Source: Ichthyophis bannanicus (Eukaryota > Chordata > Amphibia > Gymnophiona > Ichthyophiidae). Taken from it: a DNA stretch of 64,000 nucleotides. The notes under the pieces are model-generated. The model was given only the letters and a program-made list of their open reading frames with translations, was not told the DNA's origin and ran no database searches. Location: the NCBI GenBank assembly GCA_033557465.1, contig CM066033.1, positions 904,048,808 to 904,112,807 on the forward strand. Direction: 5' to 3'. A program made the translations under genes and the position numbers. Of this stretch, positions 53,050-63,135 are shown one piece after another. Each line of letters starts with the position of its first letter. Within the stretch, counting starts at the first letter, position 1.

Positions 53050-53929
53050 TTCCTGATCGTCCCTCCAGGCTAGTCCCGGAATCTCTGGGGTTGTCAACCT
53101 CTACCAGCAGCTTTGGAGACTGAGAAACTTCAGGTCTGTGACATCACTAGTATATAGGAGCTGGATCCGCCTCCTCACCTCAGTTTTATCAGTCTCCAAA
53201 GCAGCTAGTGAGGTGTGAGCCCAGAGGTTCCAGCGCTCACTTGAGGAACAATTGAGTAACAGAGTACAGGATTTCTTTAATTTTTGTGGGGTTTTGGTAC
53301 ATTTACTTTGATTTGGGTTAGGTTAGTGTAGTGCAGTTTGAGTTTACGCTGGTTTGCCCTAAGATCTACTGTTCTCCCCCTTGTTTCTCCCCTCCTCTAA
53401 GGAATCAATGGAGGAGCAGCATCGTTATTAGCTCCGGAGAGCAGACCTGTAGCTGGGTACCGTCCCGCTGGTGTGGGGACCGGACCCAGCTTCACTGAGA
53501 GCGTGCTATCGGCAGAGGTTTGTTGCCTGCCAGTGCTGACAGCGAAAAACTGCACAGGCACGTTTTTATGGTCCCTGCACAGCTCCGTTAAAGGCATCGG
53601 GAAGGAAACACGGTAATTTCCTGTTTATCCGGCCTTTGAGGTAAGAGGAGCTTTGCATTGCTAGTTCAGCAAGAATCGGAGTTTGAGTGCGATTTCGGTG
53701 GGAAACACCATCTCAGGGCTGCCGGCCTGACCGCGTGTGTGGAGAGCGGGAAAAGTGCCGTGTTTTTACTACAGGCAGTTTTCAACCTGGCTAGAGGCCC
53801 TTAGGAGCTTTGTTTCTCAAAACCGTAGTCAGGGTTTAGGTGGGGAGGTCCCACTGAAGCCTCTAGAGGTAAAAAAAAAAAAAAAGTATTGCGTAACTTT
53901 GGTGTTTTGCTTAGGAGGCTCAGCTTACA
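53050..53929 (+). repeat. E1 5' inverted terminal repeat and leader
   Basis: Terminal repeat to about 53215, complement of 58770-58942. It includes TCAGTCTCCAAAGCAGC and its partner CAGCTTTGGAGACTGAG, which allow a local hairpin too. The leader then runs to the gag ATG at 53930, with an A run at 53872-53886. Confidence 0.82.
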
Positions 53930-55429
53930 ATGCCTTCCAAGCAGCTTTGCTTGCTGTGTGGGGCGAAGCGGAGTACCCTCTCTCAAGAGGGGGTCTGCAA
54001 GGGATGCGCAGAGGAGTTGGATCCCAAGGGGGTGGAAATCACTCCGGAAGCGGGAGAGAAGGAGGTTGGAGAGGACAGAGCGGGGCCTTCTTCTTCTTCC
54101 CTTGCGCAGCCAGGACCAGAGCCAGATGGTGGTGTCTCGGCAGCGTCAGCGTCCGCCTTCCTTCCGCAGGCGGGGGCGGGCAGTTTGGCGTCCATTTTTT
54201 CCACAGATTTTTTAGAGCTGCTCCAGAGGTCCTTGATCGGGGCGCCCGTGGCGTCACCGTCAGGGGGTCCCAGGGTGGAACTGGCTCAAAAGAGACCAGG
54301 TTCGCCGGGATCGGCAGTGGTGTCTGGCATCGGTGCCAAGAAGCTCATACCCGGGTCGGATTTGTTAGTCCCGTCCATTGCTTCCAATGAGGGGCGGTCG
54401 GACGAAGAGCATTTCCAGGGTGAGCTAGAGGACCTTGAAGAAGGAGAGATCAGAGACCACGAGGATCAGGCTCGGGTGATTAGGGTGTTTCGGCGGGAAG
54501 AGCTGCCAGCACTCATTGCCGAGTCCCTCAAGGCTCTTAATATGCCAGATGCCGGACCAGGGGAGGACGCTTCCTTGGAAGATCCTCTCTTACAAGCAGT
54601 TCGGAAGACGCGGAGGGCCTTTCCGGTACATAGGGTGTTTAAAGAGATGATTCAGGAAGAGTGGGATATGCCAGAGACCTTGCTTAAGGGGGCACGAGTT
54701 ATGGCAAGGCTGTACCCTCTCTTGGATCAGGACCGGGAGTTGTTTAAAGCTCCCAGGGTGGATGCAGCTGTGTCTGCAATGACAAAGAAGACGACTATCC
54801 CTGTGGAAGGTGCGGCGGCGTTCAAGGATGCGCAGGACCGCAAGTTGGAGACGTTGCTCAAGCAAATTTTTGAGGCTAATGCCCTATCAATGCAAGCCTC
54901 CATTTGTGGTGCCTGGGTCGCGCGGGCGTGTTTGCGTTGGGCACAGCGGGTCCAGAGCGCGTCCTCGTCTGAGGTGGCAGAAGACGCTTCTAGGTTGGAG
55001 TCGGGGGCAGCGTATCTTGCCGATATACATTATGACTTGATCAGGGGACTTGCAAAAAGTATGGCATCGGCGGTGGCAGGAAGACGGTGTCTCTGGTTGC
55101 GAAATTGGTCAGCAGATGGCTCTTCCAAGGCACGGTTACGTAAGCTTCCTTTTCGTGGGAAGCTATTGTTTGGAGAGGATTTGGAGAAGTTGGTTAAGGA
55201 TTTGGGAGAGACTAAGGGTGGTAGGTTGCCTGAGGATAAGCAGAAACAAACCCAATTGGCCTTTGGACCCCGGCAACAGCAGAAGGAGTTTCGCCGCTTC
55301 AACTCCCCAAGAGTCAATCAGTTTCAGCGGGGACGATTTCCGGCCAGATTCCAGGGCTTTCGGGGTGCCAACAGGGGTTTTGCGTCCGCGGCCTCCACCT
55401 CCTCCAATACCTTCAAGAAGTCACAATGA
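53930..55429 (+). CDS. DIRS gag-like protein, family B (intact, 499 codons)
   Basis: Complete frame from ATG 53930 to TGA 55427-55429. The N-terminus has a zinc-binding-like pair CLLCGAK...CKGC. An acidic Ser/Pro-rich segment follows (GELEDLEEGEIRDHEDQAR). The conserved centre has FRREELPALIAESLKAL, AVRKTRRAFPVHRVFKEMI, EEWDMPETLLKGARVMARLYPL, AMTKKTTIPVEGAA and MQASICGAWVARACLRW. KLPFRGKLLFGEDLEKLVKDLGE precedes a basic, Phe/Arg/Gln-rich tail suited to nucleic-acid binding. Presumed structural RNA-binding protein of the particle. The only full-length gag here; E0, F and family A versions are broken. The end overlaps the polymerase frame. Confidence 0.88.
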   Translation: MPSKQLCLLCGAKRSTLSQEGVCKGCAEELDPKGVEITPEAGEKEVGEDRAGPSSSSLAQPGPEPDGGVSAASASAFLPQAGAGSLASIFSTDFLELLQRSLIGAPVASPSGGPRVELAQKRPGSPGSAVVSGIGAKKLIPGSDLLVPSIASNEGRSDEEHFQGELEDLEEGEIRDHEDQARVIRVFRREELPALIAESLKALNMPDAGPGEDASLEDPLLQAVRKTRRAFPVHRVFKEMIQEEWDMPETLLKGARVMARLYPLLDQDRELFKAPRVDAAVSAMTKKTTIPVEGAAAFKDAQDRKLETLLKQIFEANALSMQASICGAWVARACLRWAQRVQSASSSEVAEDASRLESGAAYLADIHYDLIRGLAKSMASAVAGRRCLWLRNWSADGSSKARLRKLPFRGKLLFGEDLEKLVKDLGETKGGRLPEDKQKQTQLAFGPRQQQKEFRRFNSPRVNQFQRGRFPARFQGFRGANRGFASAASTSSNTFKKSQ

Positions 55430-55439
55430 AGTCAGGGGG

Positions 55440-57230
55440 GCCCAGGTGGGGTTAGTACCCGTGGGAGGTCGGCTGCGGGATTTTTACCCTGCCTGGGTCC
55501 GACTCACGTCCGATCAATGGGTGTTGGAGGTCGTTCGCGAGGGCTACGCGCTAGAGTTTTTGTGACCGGTCACCGAGTCTTTCGTCCGGTCTCCATGCTG
55601 CACTCGGGCAAAGCGCAAGGCGGTGCACGAAACAGTGACACGACTTCTAAGGCTCAAAGCCATTGTCCCAGTGCCGGCCGACCAATTAGGGTGCGGTCGG
55701 TACTCCATTTATTTCGTGGTTCCCAAAAAGGAAGGCTCGTGGCGGCCCATCCTAGATCTAAAAAGAGTCAATCGCTGTTTGCGCGTAACACATTTTCGTA
55801 TGGAGACCCTCAGGTCGGTCATCCTAGCAGTCAGGCAAGGGGAGTTTTTGACGTCCTTGGATCTGTCGGAGGCGTACCTTCACATTCCGATTCGCCAGGA
55901 ACATAAGAAATTCCTCAGGTTTGCGGTGCTGATGGGACATTTTCAGTTTCAGGCGCTTCCGTTTGGTCTGGCGACGGCGCCACGTACGTTCACCAAGGTC
56001 ATGGTGGTAGTGGCGGCGGCGATGAGACGAGAGGGGGTGTTTGTGCACCCATATCTGGACGATTGGTTAATCAGGGCGAAGTCCAGGGAAGAGAGTGTGG
56101 CTGCAATGGCCAAGGTGATAGCTCTCTTGGAGAGTCTTGGCTGGGTGGTCAATGCGGCGAAGAGCAAGTTGCAGCCATCTCAAGATCTGGAATATTTAGG
56201 TGCTCGGTTCGACACAAGCGTGGGTCGCGTGTTCCTGCCTCGGCATCGGGTTCTGGAGCTCCGTCGGTTGATTCGTCGGTTTCTCATGCAGAGCCGTCCC
56301 ACAGCCTGGGAGTATTTACAGGTGCTAGGGACTATGGCGGCTACTTTGGAAGTGGTGCCGTGGGCGAGGGCTCACATGTGGCCGTTACAGCGGGCTCTGT
56401 TGAGGAGGTGGTCCCATCAGAGGGGATCTCTATCGGACAGATTGGTTTGTCCTCCTCAGTCTCGCAGGGCTCTAGATTGGTGGTTAAGTCCCGGAGGGCT
56501 GTAGGCGGGGATGCCGTTAGAAACCCCAGCGTGGATTTGCCTGACGACGGATGCCAGTCTCTTCGGATGGGGAGCGCACTGTCAGGGCCGTCTCCTACAA
56601 GGGGAGTGGTCCGAACTGGAGAAGCAGTGGTCAATCAACCGTCTGGAGTTGAAGGCAGTGGTCTTAGCTCTGCGGGGGTTCGGATCCGTGCTTCAGGGGA
56701 AGGCGGTACGAGTGTTCTCCGACAACGCGACGGCGGTGGCATATGTAAACCGCCAAGGAGGCACCAGCAGTGTGGCGCTGGAGACCGAAGCAGAAGGTTT
56801 GTTCGAGTGGGCCGAGAAGAACCTGGTGGCCCTGTCGGCGGCGCATGTCGCAGGGGTGGACAATGTGGAGGCCGATTTTCTAAGCCGGGTAAGGGTGGAT
56901 CCGGGAGAGTGGGTTCTCCATCTCGAGGTGTTTGCAATGTTGGTAGAGCGCTGGGGGACGCCGGTGATGGATCTTATGGCGACATTTCAGTCGGCAAAAG
57001 TAGGTCGCTTCTTCAGCAGGCGCAAGGAACGCATGGCGGAAGGTCTGGATGCGCCGTTCAAAAATGGCCGGAGAACCAGCTCCTGTATGTGTTTCCTCCG
57101 TGGGTGTTGATCGGCCGGGTGGTGCAGCGGATAGAACAGCACCGGGGTCGAGTGGTGCTAATAGCTCCGGATTGGCCACGAAGGCCGTGGTACGCAGACC
57201 TAGTTCGTCTTCTGGTGGAGCACCCCTAGA
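55440..57230 (+). pseudogene. DIRS RT / RNase H / methyltransferase-like ORF, E1 (two stops, one frameshift)
   Basis: Frame 0 reading: WVLEVVREGYALEFL, TGA at 55563, then CGRYSIYFVVPKKEGSWRP, SLDLSEAYLHIPI (catalytic Asp), ALPFGLATAPRTFTK, VHPYLDDWLIRAKS near 56048 (intact YLDD), TAG at 56502, then RNase H: LTTDASLFGWGAH (Asp), NRLELKAVVLAL (Glu), VFSDNATAVAYVN (Asp), HVAGVDNVEADFLSR (final Asp/His region). Methyltransferase-like: WGTPVMDLMATFQSAKVGRFF, one-base shift near 57060, then YVFPPWVLIGRVVQR and LIAPDWPRRPWY. All known catalytic residues of RT and RNase H are kept; loss of function comes only from few stops and the shift. Confidence 0.9.
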
Positions 57231-57239
57231 GGTTGCCCA

Positions 57240-58367
57240 GTCATCCGGATCTCCTCACGCCGGGTCCTCTTTGCATGCCCCACCTGGATCGGTTCTCGCT
57301 TACGGCTTGGCTGTTGAGCGGGCACGGTTGAGGGCGAGGGGATATTCAGCGGCAGTGGTATCCACCTTGCTGAAGGCGCGGAAGCAGTCTACTTCCTTAG
57401 CGTATGTCCGGGTGTGGCGCGTGTTTGAAGATTGGTGTGCACAGCGGGACTTTGTTCCTTTGTGAGCATCGGTGCCGCAGGTTTTGGCCTTTTTGCAGGA
57501 CGGGTTTCAAAAGGGCTTAGCGGCGGCCTCGTTAAAGGTTCAGTTGGCGGCCTTGGCCTGTTAAAGGGGTAAGCTACAAGGTGTTTCATTGGCTGTCCAT
57601 CCGGATATTAAGCGTTTTTTGAGAGTGGTGGCTCTTCTTCGCCGCTCAGGCGGATTGTCCCAGCGTGGGATCTTCCCTTGGTATTGGAGGTGTTGACTCA
57701 AGCGCCGTTTGAACCACTAATGGATGCCACCTTAAAGGACCTTATGCTGAAGGTGGTGTTTCTGGTGGCCGTGGCTTCGGCTAGGCGAGTGTCGGAGCTG
57801 CAGGCCTTTTCCTGTCGGGAACCTTTTCTATCATTTTCCGCAACTAAAGTCGTGCTGCGGCCGGTTCCTTCTTTTTTGCCAAAGGTGGTTTCCCCTTTTC
57901 ATGTGAATCAGGTAGTGTTGTTGCCGGTATTTCTCGATAAGGCTAAGGGTCGGCGGACGGAGCGGCTTCATCGTTTGGACATTCGCCGGGCGTTGCGAAA
58001 GTATGTGGCTCCAACGGCGGAATTTCGGAGGTCGGATAGGCTGTTCGTGCTTTTTGCGGGGCCTAGGAAAGGGGAGGCGGCCTCGAAAGGGTCGATTGCG
58101 CGTTGGATAAAGGAGGCGATTGCGTCAGCGTACATTCTGCGAGGTTGCTCGGTGCCGGACGGACTCCGGGCTCATTCCGCTAGGGCGCAGGCGACGTCTT
58201 GGGCGGAGTGTGCTTTGGTGCCGCCAGCGGATATTTGTAGGGCAGCGACTTGGTCGTCACTGCATACCTTTGTGAAGCATTACCGCCTGGATGTACAGGC
58301 GGCCGAGGATACCTGTTTTGGAACGGCGGTGCTTCAGGCCGGGCTGCCAGGTCCCTCCCGTTGCTGA
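57240..58367 (+). pseudogene. DIRS tyrosine recombinase, E1 (catalytic half open)
   Basis: N-terminal half in one frame (SVLAYGLAVERARLRARGYS, KQSTSLAYVRVWRVFEDWC) with TGA at 57463, then FLQDGFQKGLAAASLKVQLAAL and TAA near 57562. A frameshift near 57660 leads into 57678-58367, open for 229 codons: VASARRVSELQAF (Arg), LRAHSARAQATSWAEC (HxxR), CRAATWSSLHTFVKHYRLD (Trp and nucleophile Tyr), stop at 58365-58367. The start overlaps the methyltransferase-like frame. The core would be complete if the N-terminal lesions were absent. Confidence 0.88.
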
Positions 58368-58385
58368 TTTTACTGCTCTGGTACA

Positions 58386-58490
58386 TCCCCAGAGATTCCG
58401 GGACTAGCCTGGAGGGACGATCAGGAAGGTTAAATTAGACTTACCTGCTAATTGTAGTTCCTGGAGGACCTCCAGGCTAGTCCCGGACCC
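58386..58490 (+). repeat. E1 internal complementary region
   Basis: Left half AGATTCCGGGACTAGCCTGG through GACGATCAGGAAG complements the 5' end. Right half TTAAATTAGACTTACCTGCT through CCAGGCTAGTCCCGG complements the 3' end. The halves meet at AAGG, the expected order of a joined circle junction. Confidence 0.9.
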
Positions 58491-58942
58491 CACCCTGGCT
58501 CGTCCTAATGTGGCCTGAAGCAGGAGCGGTATTACCGGTAAGTAGTGTTTTCGTTACCTTGTTTTCGGGGGAGCGGAAGTGTGTAAAGCTGTGTGAGCGG
58601 TCTCACAGGGTTGGAGACCACGCTCCATTCCTTGAGGGATGTGGGCAGGAGATTTCAGGGCAAGCAGTGCGGGTAGATCTCTTCCCGTGTTGAGTTTGAC
58701 AAGTTATGCTAGTTGTTTACATTTAATATTTATTACTTACTTGTTGCTCCGGTGAGTCTGCTTTGTCATTAGGTAAACTGAGGTGAGGAGGCGGATCCAG
58801 CTCCTATATACTGGTGATGTCACAGACCTGAAGTTCCTCAGTCTCCAAAGCTGCTGGTAGAGGTTGACAACCCCAGAGATTCCGGGACTAGCCTGGAGTT
58901 CCTCCAGGAACTACAATTAGCAGGTAAGTCTAATTTAACCTT
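58491..58942 (+). repeat. E1 3' inverted terminal repeat
   Basis: 58491-58770 is linker. 58770-58942 complements 53050-53215 and ends CAGGTAAGTCTAATTTAACC TT. Confidence 0.85.
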
Positions 58943-59026
58943 ATTGAAGTTAGTTTGAGTAAAGAGGAGAATGAGCCAGTTGCAAAAGATAGACAGATGA
59001 TGTTTAGTAGAATTGGGTAGACGGAT
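58943..59026 (-). mobile_element. L2 LINE, 5' piece beyond E1
   Basis: Minus strand reads LSFATGSFSSLLKLTSIR and joins PLLKNSRLDPSK at 53049 when E1 is removed. It matches the L2 segment just before the RT N-terminal block. The 5' truncation point is about 59026. Confidence 0.85.
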
Positions 59027-59692
59027 GATGTTTCGTTCCCCATGCATGGATGCAGCTGTTTCGGCTGTCATGAAGAAAACCACCATTCCGGTGGAAGGCA
59101 GCGCTGCCCTGAAAGATGGGCAGGACCGGAAGTTGGACTCATTGAAGCAAGACTTTGAGGTCAATGCGCTATCCTTACAAGCTTCTATTTGTGGGGCTTG
59201 GGTAGCGAGAGACAGTCTTTGCTGGTCGCAGCGACTGCAGCAGCCAGGTGAGCAGGCACAGGACCACTTGGCGGACGTAACTAGACTGGAATCGCGGGCG
59301 GCTTACCTGGCCGATGTCCATTATGACCTCATTAGAGGATTGGCTGATAGCATGGCATCACTAGTGGCTGTGTGACGCTACCTTTGGCTATGGAATTGGG
59401 CAGCAGACAGTTCCTCCAAGTCGCGGCTTAGCAAGCTTCCCTTTAAGGGGAAGCTGCTGTTCGGGGAGGACCTTGACAAGCTAGTCAAGGACTTGGAGTC
59501 AAAAGGAGGCCGCTTGCCGGAGGATAAGCCAAAGCCGGGGCCAGTCGCAGGATTTCTGGCGTTTTCGTACCTCCCGCCTGGGGAGTTTCCAAAAGGGGAG
59601 GTTTCCCTCTCGCGGTCAAGGTTTCAGGGGATTCCGGGAGCGGTCAGAGGTTTCGCTAGTCCCCCTTCCTCAAGGTTTAGAAAGAACCAATG
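59027..59692 (+). pseudogene. DIRS gag-like protein, E0 right half
   Basis: Continues 50514-51330 after the L2/E1 insertion: MDAAVSAVMKKTTIPVEGSAAL, LQASICGAWVARDSLCW, AAYLADVHYDLIRGLADSMASL. TGA at 59373 is an in-frame stop. Then SKLPFKGKLLFGEDLDKLVKDLE and a basic RGFASPP tail, stop at 59690-59692. Similar to the E1 gag but with a shorter tail. Confidence 0.87.
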
Positions 59693-59759
59693 AAGCGAGG
59701 GGGACCCAGGCTGTGGTGCAGCCCATGGGAGGTCGGCTTCAGGAATTTCTCCCAACCTG

Positions 59760-60977
59760 GGTCTAGATAACGTCCGACTGATGGGTGTTGGAAGTCATTC
59801 CCAAGGGGTATGCCCTCGAATTTGCCCAGCCAATGACCGACTCCTTTGTCTCCCTGCAGGACACAGAACAAGGCAATGGCGGTAGAGGAGAAGCTGTCTC
59901 GCCTGCTTCAGCTGGGAGCAGTGGTTCCAGTTCCTTGAGAGCAGTGTGGCTGCGGTCAATACTCCATTTATTTCGTGGTTCCCAAGAAAGATGGATTCTT
60001 TCGCCCAATTTTAGACCTCAAGTGGGTAAACTGTTGTCTTCGGGTGCTGCACGTTCACATGGAAACTTTACGGTCGGTGATCGTAGCAGTGCGAAAGGGA
60101 GAATTTTTGACGTCCATCTATCTCACCGAAGCATACCTTCACATTCCTATCAGGCCGGATCATCAACGCTTTCTAAGGTTTGCGATGCCGTGGGGGGCAT
60201 TTTCAGTTCCAGGCATTACTGTTCGGCCTGGCGACGGCGCCGCGCACCTTCATCAAGGTGGTGGCGGTGGCGGCGGCGGCAGCTCTTTGCAAGGAGGGAG
60301 TGTTGGTACACCCTTATCTTGACGACTAGTTGATCCAGGCAAAGTCCAGAGCCGAGAGTGTACAGGCTACATGCAGGGTGGTGCAGCTCCTAGAAAACCT
60401 CGGTTGGGTGGCCAATGTGGCCAAGAGCCATTTGGTTCCTTGCAGGTTTTGGAATACTTGGGAGTCCAATTCGACACTCGAGTGGGAGCAGTTTTTCTGC
60501 CAGAGCACCAGGCCCAAGGGCTGCGGCTCTTAGTGCACAGTTTTTTTAGGGCGCTCCGCACCGACGGCCTGGCAGTATCTTTGCGTTCTGGGGACTATGG
60601 CAGCCACTCTGAACGTAGTGCCATGGTCGAGAGCACACATGTGTCCTTTGCAGAGGTCCTTTCTCCGTTGCTGGTCTCACCGGAGGGATTCTCTGGCCAA
60701 GCAGCTGCCCTGTCCGCTGGGAGTCAGGGAGGCTCTCCAATGGTGGCTTTGTCCAGAAAATTTGGCAATGGGCATGCCTCTCGAGCAGCTGCAGTGGGTT
60801 CCTGTGTTGACCGATGCCAGTCTGGCAGGTTGGGGGGCTCATTGTGAGGAGCTCTTCGCCCAAGGGAGCTGGAGGGGACAGGAAGTCGAGTGATCGATCA
60901 ACCGGCTGGAACCTCGAGCAGTATCCCTGGCACTCCGCTCCTTCGAGCCCAACTTACTGGGTCGGGTGGTCTGAGTT
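59760..60977 (+). pseudogene. DIRS RT and RNase H N-terminal part, E0
   Basis: Begins LEVIPKGYALEFAQPMTDSF near 59785, frameshift near 59870, GCGQYSIYFVVPKKDGFFRP near 59948, MHVHMETLRSVIVAV region, SIYLTEAYLHIPIRPD near 60113 (catalytic Asp of SLDL changed to Tyr), one-base shift near 60193, then LATAPRTFIKV and HPYLDD followed directly by TAG near 60328. RNase H start: WVPVLTDASLAGWGAHCEEL near 60800 with the first Asp, and a TGA at 60891. Dead polymerase; family placement is clear. Confidence 0.85.
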
Positions 60978-61874
60978 TTGTCGGACAATGCCTCTGCGGT
61001 GGTGTACCTCAACCATCAAGGGGGCACAGGTAGCGCAGCTCTGGAGGAGGAGGAGGAGGAAGCATTGTTCAACTGGGCAAAGCCTCGGCTCCAGGCACTA
61101 TCAACGGCGCACATTGCGGGGGTAGACAATGTGGCGGACTATCTCAGTCGGGTTCGCATGGATCCCGGGGAATGGGAGCTTCACTCAGAGGTCTTTGCTC
61201 AGATAGTCTACATGTGGGGGTCGCCCATTATTGATCTGATGGTTACATTCCAGTCCTCCAAAGCGAGCTGCTTCTTCAGCAGGAGGCGAGAAAGGATGTC
61301 AGAGAGTCTGAATGCGTTGCTGCAACAATGGCCCTCGGAGGGCCTCCTCTGTCTTTCTCCCTTGGGTTCTCATAGGTCGGGTGGTTCAGCGCATCGAAGC
61401 CATCAAGGGCGGGTGATTTTAGTCGCTCCGGATTGCCCGCAGCATCTGTGGTATGCCGATTTAATGTCTTCTCGACGATCGGCCATGGCGGCTCCTGATG
61501 CAGGAGGATCTCCTATGGCAGGGACCTCTTCGGATGACTCGGGTGGATCGGTTCTCGCTTACAGACTGGCCATTGAAAGGGCGAGGCTAAGGAAGAAGGG
61601 ATATTCCGGACCTGTAATATCTACATTGCTTTTGGCCAGAAAAAGGTCGACCTCACTAGCCTACGTCCGCATTTGGCATATTTTTGAAGATTGGTGCGTG
61701 GCGCGGCCAGTCTCTGTTTCAATTCCAGAGATCTTGAGTTTCTTGCAGAATGGTTTTGATAAGGGTCTGGCAGCCAGCTCGTTGAGGGTGCAGCTGGTGG
61801 CTATTTCTTGCTATCACGGGAAGGTCCAGGGCATGGCCTTGGGCTCCCACCCAGATGTCTTGTATTTCTTGAGT
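60978..61874 (+). pseudogene. RNase H end, methyltransferase-like region and recombinase N-terminus in one frame, E0
   Basis: Single open frame: MSDNASAVVYLNHQGGTGSA and HIAGVDNVADYLSR (RNase H), WGSPIIDLMVTFQSSKASCFF, then lacking the usual FPP motif (reads CLSPLGSHRSGG), VILVAPDCPQHLWYADLM (methyltransferase-like end), then GGSVLAYRLAIERARLRKKGYS, RKRSTSLAYVRIWHIFEDWC and LSFLQNGFDKGLAASSLRVQL (recombinase N-terminal domain). In E1 and D2 the recombinase uses another phase, so the fusion arose from indels. PLE B ends it at 61874; the catalytic half is gone. Confidence 0.85.
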
Positions 61875-61990
61875 CCGAAAAAATCACTCCATAAAAACAA
61901 ACATATAATCAAAGTGAAAAATTTTTTACTATCGGGGACAACTGAGGACACTTTGTCATTACAACAAATAATACTTCATTCAAATGCCAG

Positions 61991-62069
61991 GAGGTCTCAG
62001 ACCAATGCAGCGCTCAAAACTGATGCTCACGTTTTAAAGGAGCGTTAGCACATGGTGACATCAACGACC
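61991..62069 (-). ncRNA. Conserved PLE 3' structure, copy in PLE B
   Basis: GAGGTCTCAGACC ... CATCAACGACC, as at 19590-19669 and 8788-8873; inner sequence differs while the borders persist. Confidence 0.55.
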
Positions 62070-62201
62070 AACCTGGGGATATTTTTTCTTTTTGAAGTTG
62101 CTTGCAAAAATCACCAGTTCTCCACCACCTATATATCAGAAACTATTAAAATTTAAGAAACTCTTAGCTTTTAGTCTTCTGTCTCTTCTGCCTCTACGCC
62201 T

Positions 62202-62252
62202 CCCCCGGCACCTTTGTAGCGTTTCACTCCGAAAGGAGTTTCTTCAGGAGGG
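62202..62252 (-). ncRNA. Hammerhead ribozyme of PLE B (damaged cleavage site)
   Basis: Minus strand: stem I CCCTC, core CTGAAGA (62247-62241; fits CTGANGA), helix II ACTCC-TTTC-GGAGT (5 perfect pairs), GAAA (62225-62222), stem III CGC with GTG, then CC (62208-62207) where TC is expected, stem I closing GGGGG. The U-to-C change at the cleavage site should block or weaken cutting. Confidence 0.7.
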
Positions 62253-62549
62253 TCTGGAAATGTGGAAACAACAATAGCACTGAACAACTAGACATCCTCC
62301 CCACTGTGATTAAAAGATAATGTTCATTTTAACTATCAATTCAAAATGTCAAGATTGTATATAAAGAAAGAGCAAACAAATTTATTTACTAAAATGCTGC
62401 TGCCCGCGTTTCTCAATATATTAACTAATGTTGCCAAAAAACGCCGCGCATGCGGACTAGCAGTTTCAGTCAGCTCTTTATTCATGACACTAACCTTTTT
62501 CATTGTGTAATGTCAACCAATGATGTCACTCTCCTTGATTTCTCCATTA

Positions 62550-63135
62550 TTAAAGGCACACCTGCCATTCTATAGAGGAGTTAAGACCATAAGGTTGCAG
62601 AGTATTCACTGACAAAATCCACCGTTGTTCAAAAAATAGTAAGGTCTCATCTAAAGTTTTACCTCTTATCGCCAATCGAATATGATCCAATGCAAAAACA
62701 ACGTAGCTGATTGAATTCATGCTGTAACTCAACACAATGTTGAACTAGCGGAGCAGTCAGCACCTTACATCGCAGTCGACTCTTGTGCTCAAGTATCCGA
62801 GTCCTGAATGATCTAATGGTTTTGCCAATATAAAGTTTGTTGCATGGGCATTTAATAGCATAAATAACTGAAGTAGTATTGCACGATGTAAGTTGTTTCA
62901 AGTTGTAAGTTTTCCCTAAATAAGTAAATTCAGTTGTGTCTTCCATAACATAGCAAATAATACATTCTCCACATCTCATGTGTCCCCGCGTTTTGGACGT
63001 TTCATCATTATTTGTAAGAGGCCGTAAGACCGCAGGACTGAGCTGTTCTTTGAGATTGACGTTGCGCTGCCAAACACATCGGATGTTTTTCTCCGCTAAA
63101 CCAGGAATGGTCTGCAGGAGATTTGCATGTTTCAA
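62550..63135 (-). pseudogene. PLE B GIY-YIG endonuclease domain
   Basis: C-terminal nuclease of the PLE polyprotein. IRCVWQRNVNLKEQL, then CGECIIC, VIYAIKCPC and LYIGKT (GIY-YIG pair with the PLE CxC), FRTRILEHKSRLR (catalytic Arg). A frameshift near 62690 separates the last part, FEQRWILSVNTLQPYGLN, which carries the Glu/Asn block and matches REQWWIYTLDTVFPKGLN in PLE A. Stop at 62550-62552. Confidence 0.88.

Larger units (their letters stand above)
53050..58942 (+). mobile_element. DIRS family B, copy E1, full length and near intact
   Basis: 5.9 kb element inserted in the L2. It starts CTTCCTGATCGTCCC and ends CTAATTTAACCTT; both junctions carry CTT, and removing the element with one CTT restores the L2 reading frame. 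5' repeat 53060-53215 pairs with 58770-58910 (GAGCTGGATCCGCCTCCTCACC). The ICR at 58386-58490 contains complements of both outermost ends side by side. Gag open; polymerase with two in-frame stops and one frameshift; recombinase with two stops and one frameshift before an open catalytic half. Youngest-looking DIRS in the window. Confidence 0.95.
49635..61874 (+). mobile_element. DIRS family B, copy E0, host of L2 and E1
   Basis: 5' end ATTCCTTATCGTCCTGCCAG resembles the E1 and F termini. Own parts: leader 49635-50513, gag left 50514-51330, gag right 59027-59692, RT to recombinase N-terminus 59760-61874. An L2 LINE containing E1 occupies 51331-59026. PLE B truncates the recombinase at 61874; the 3' end of E0 is outside the window. 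The two gag halves join at ...LYPLSDQERK / MFRSPCMDAAV, aligning with E1 LYPLLDQDRELFKAPRVDAAV. Confidence 0.88.

Noticed and set aside
56063..57000. Gly/Ser-rich ORF overlapping E1 RT and RNase H
   Set aside because: Out-of-frame product of a GC-rich RT gene; only its last part (57060-57229) is the shifted methyltransferase-like end.
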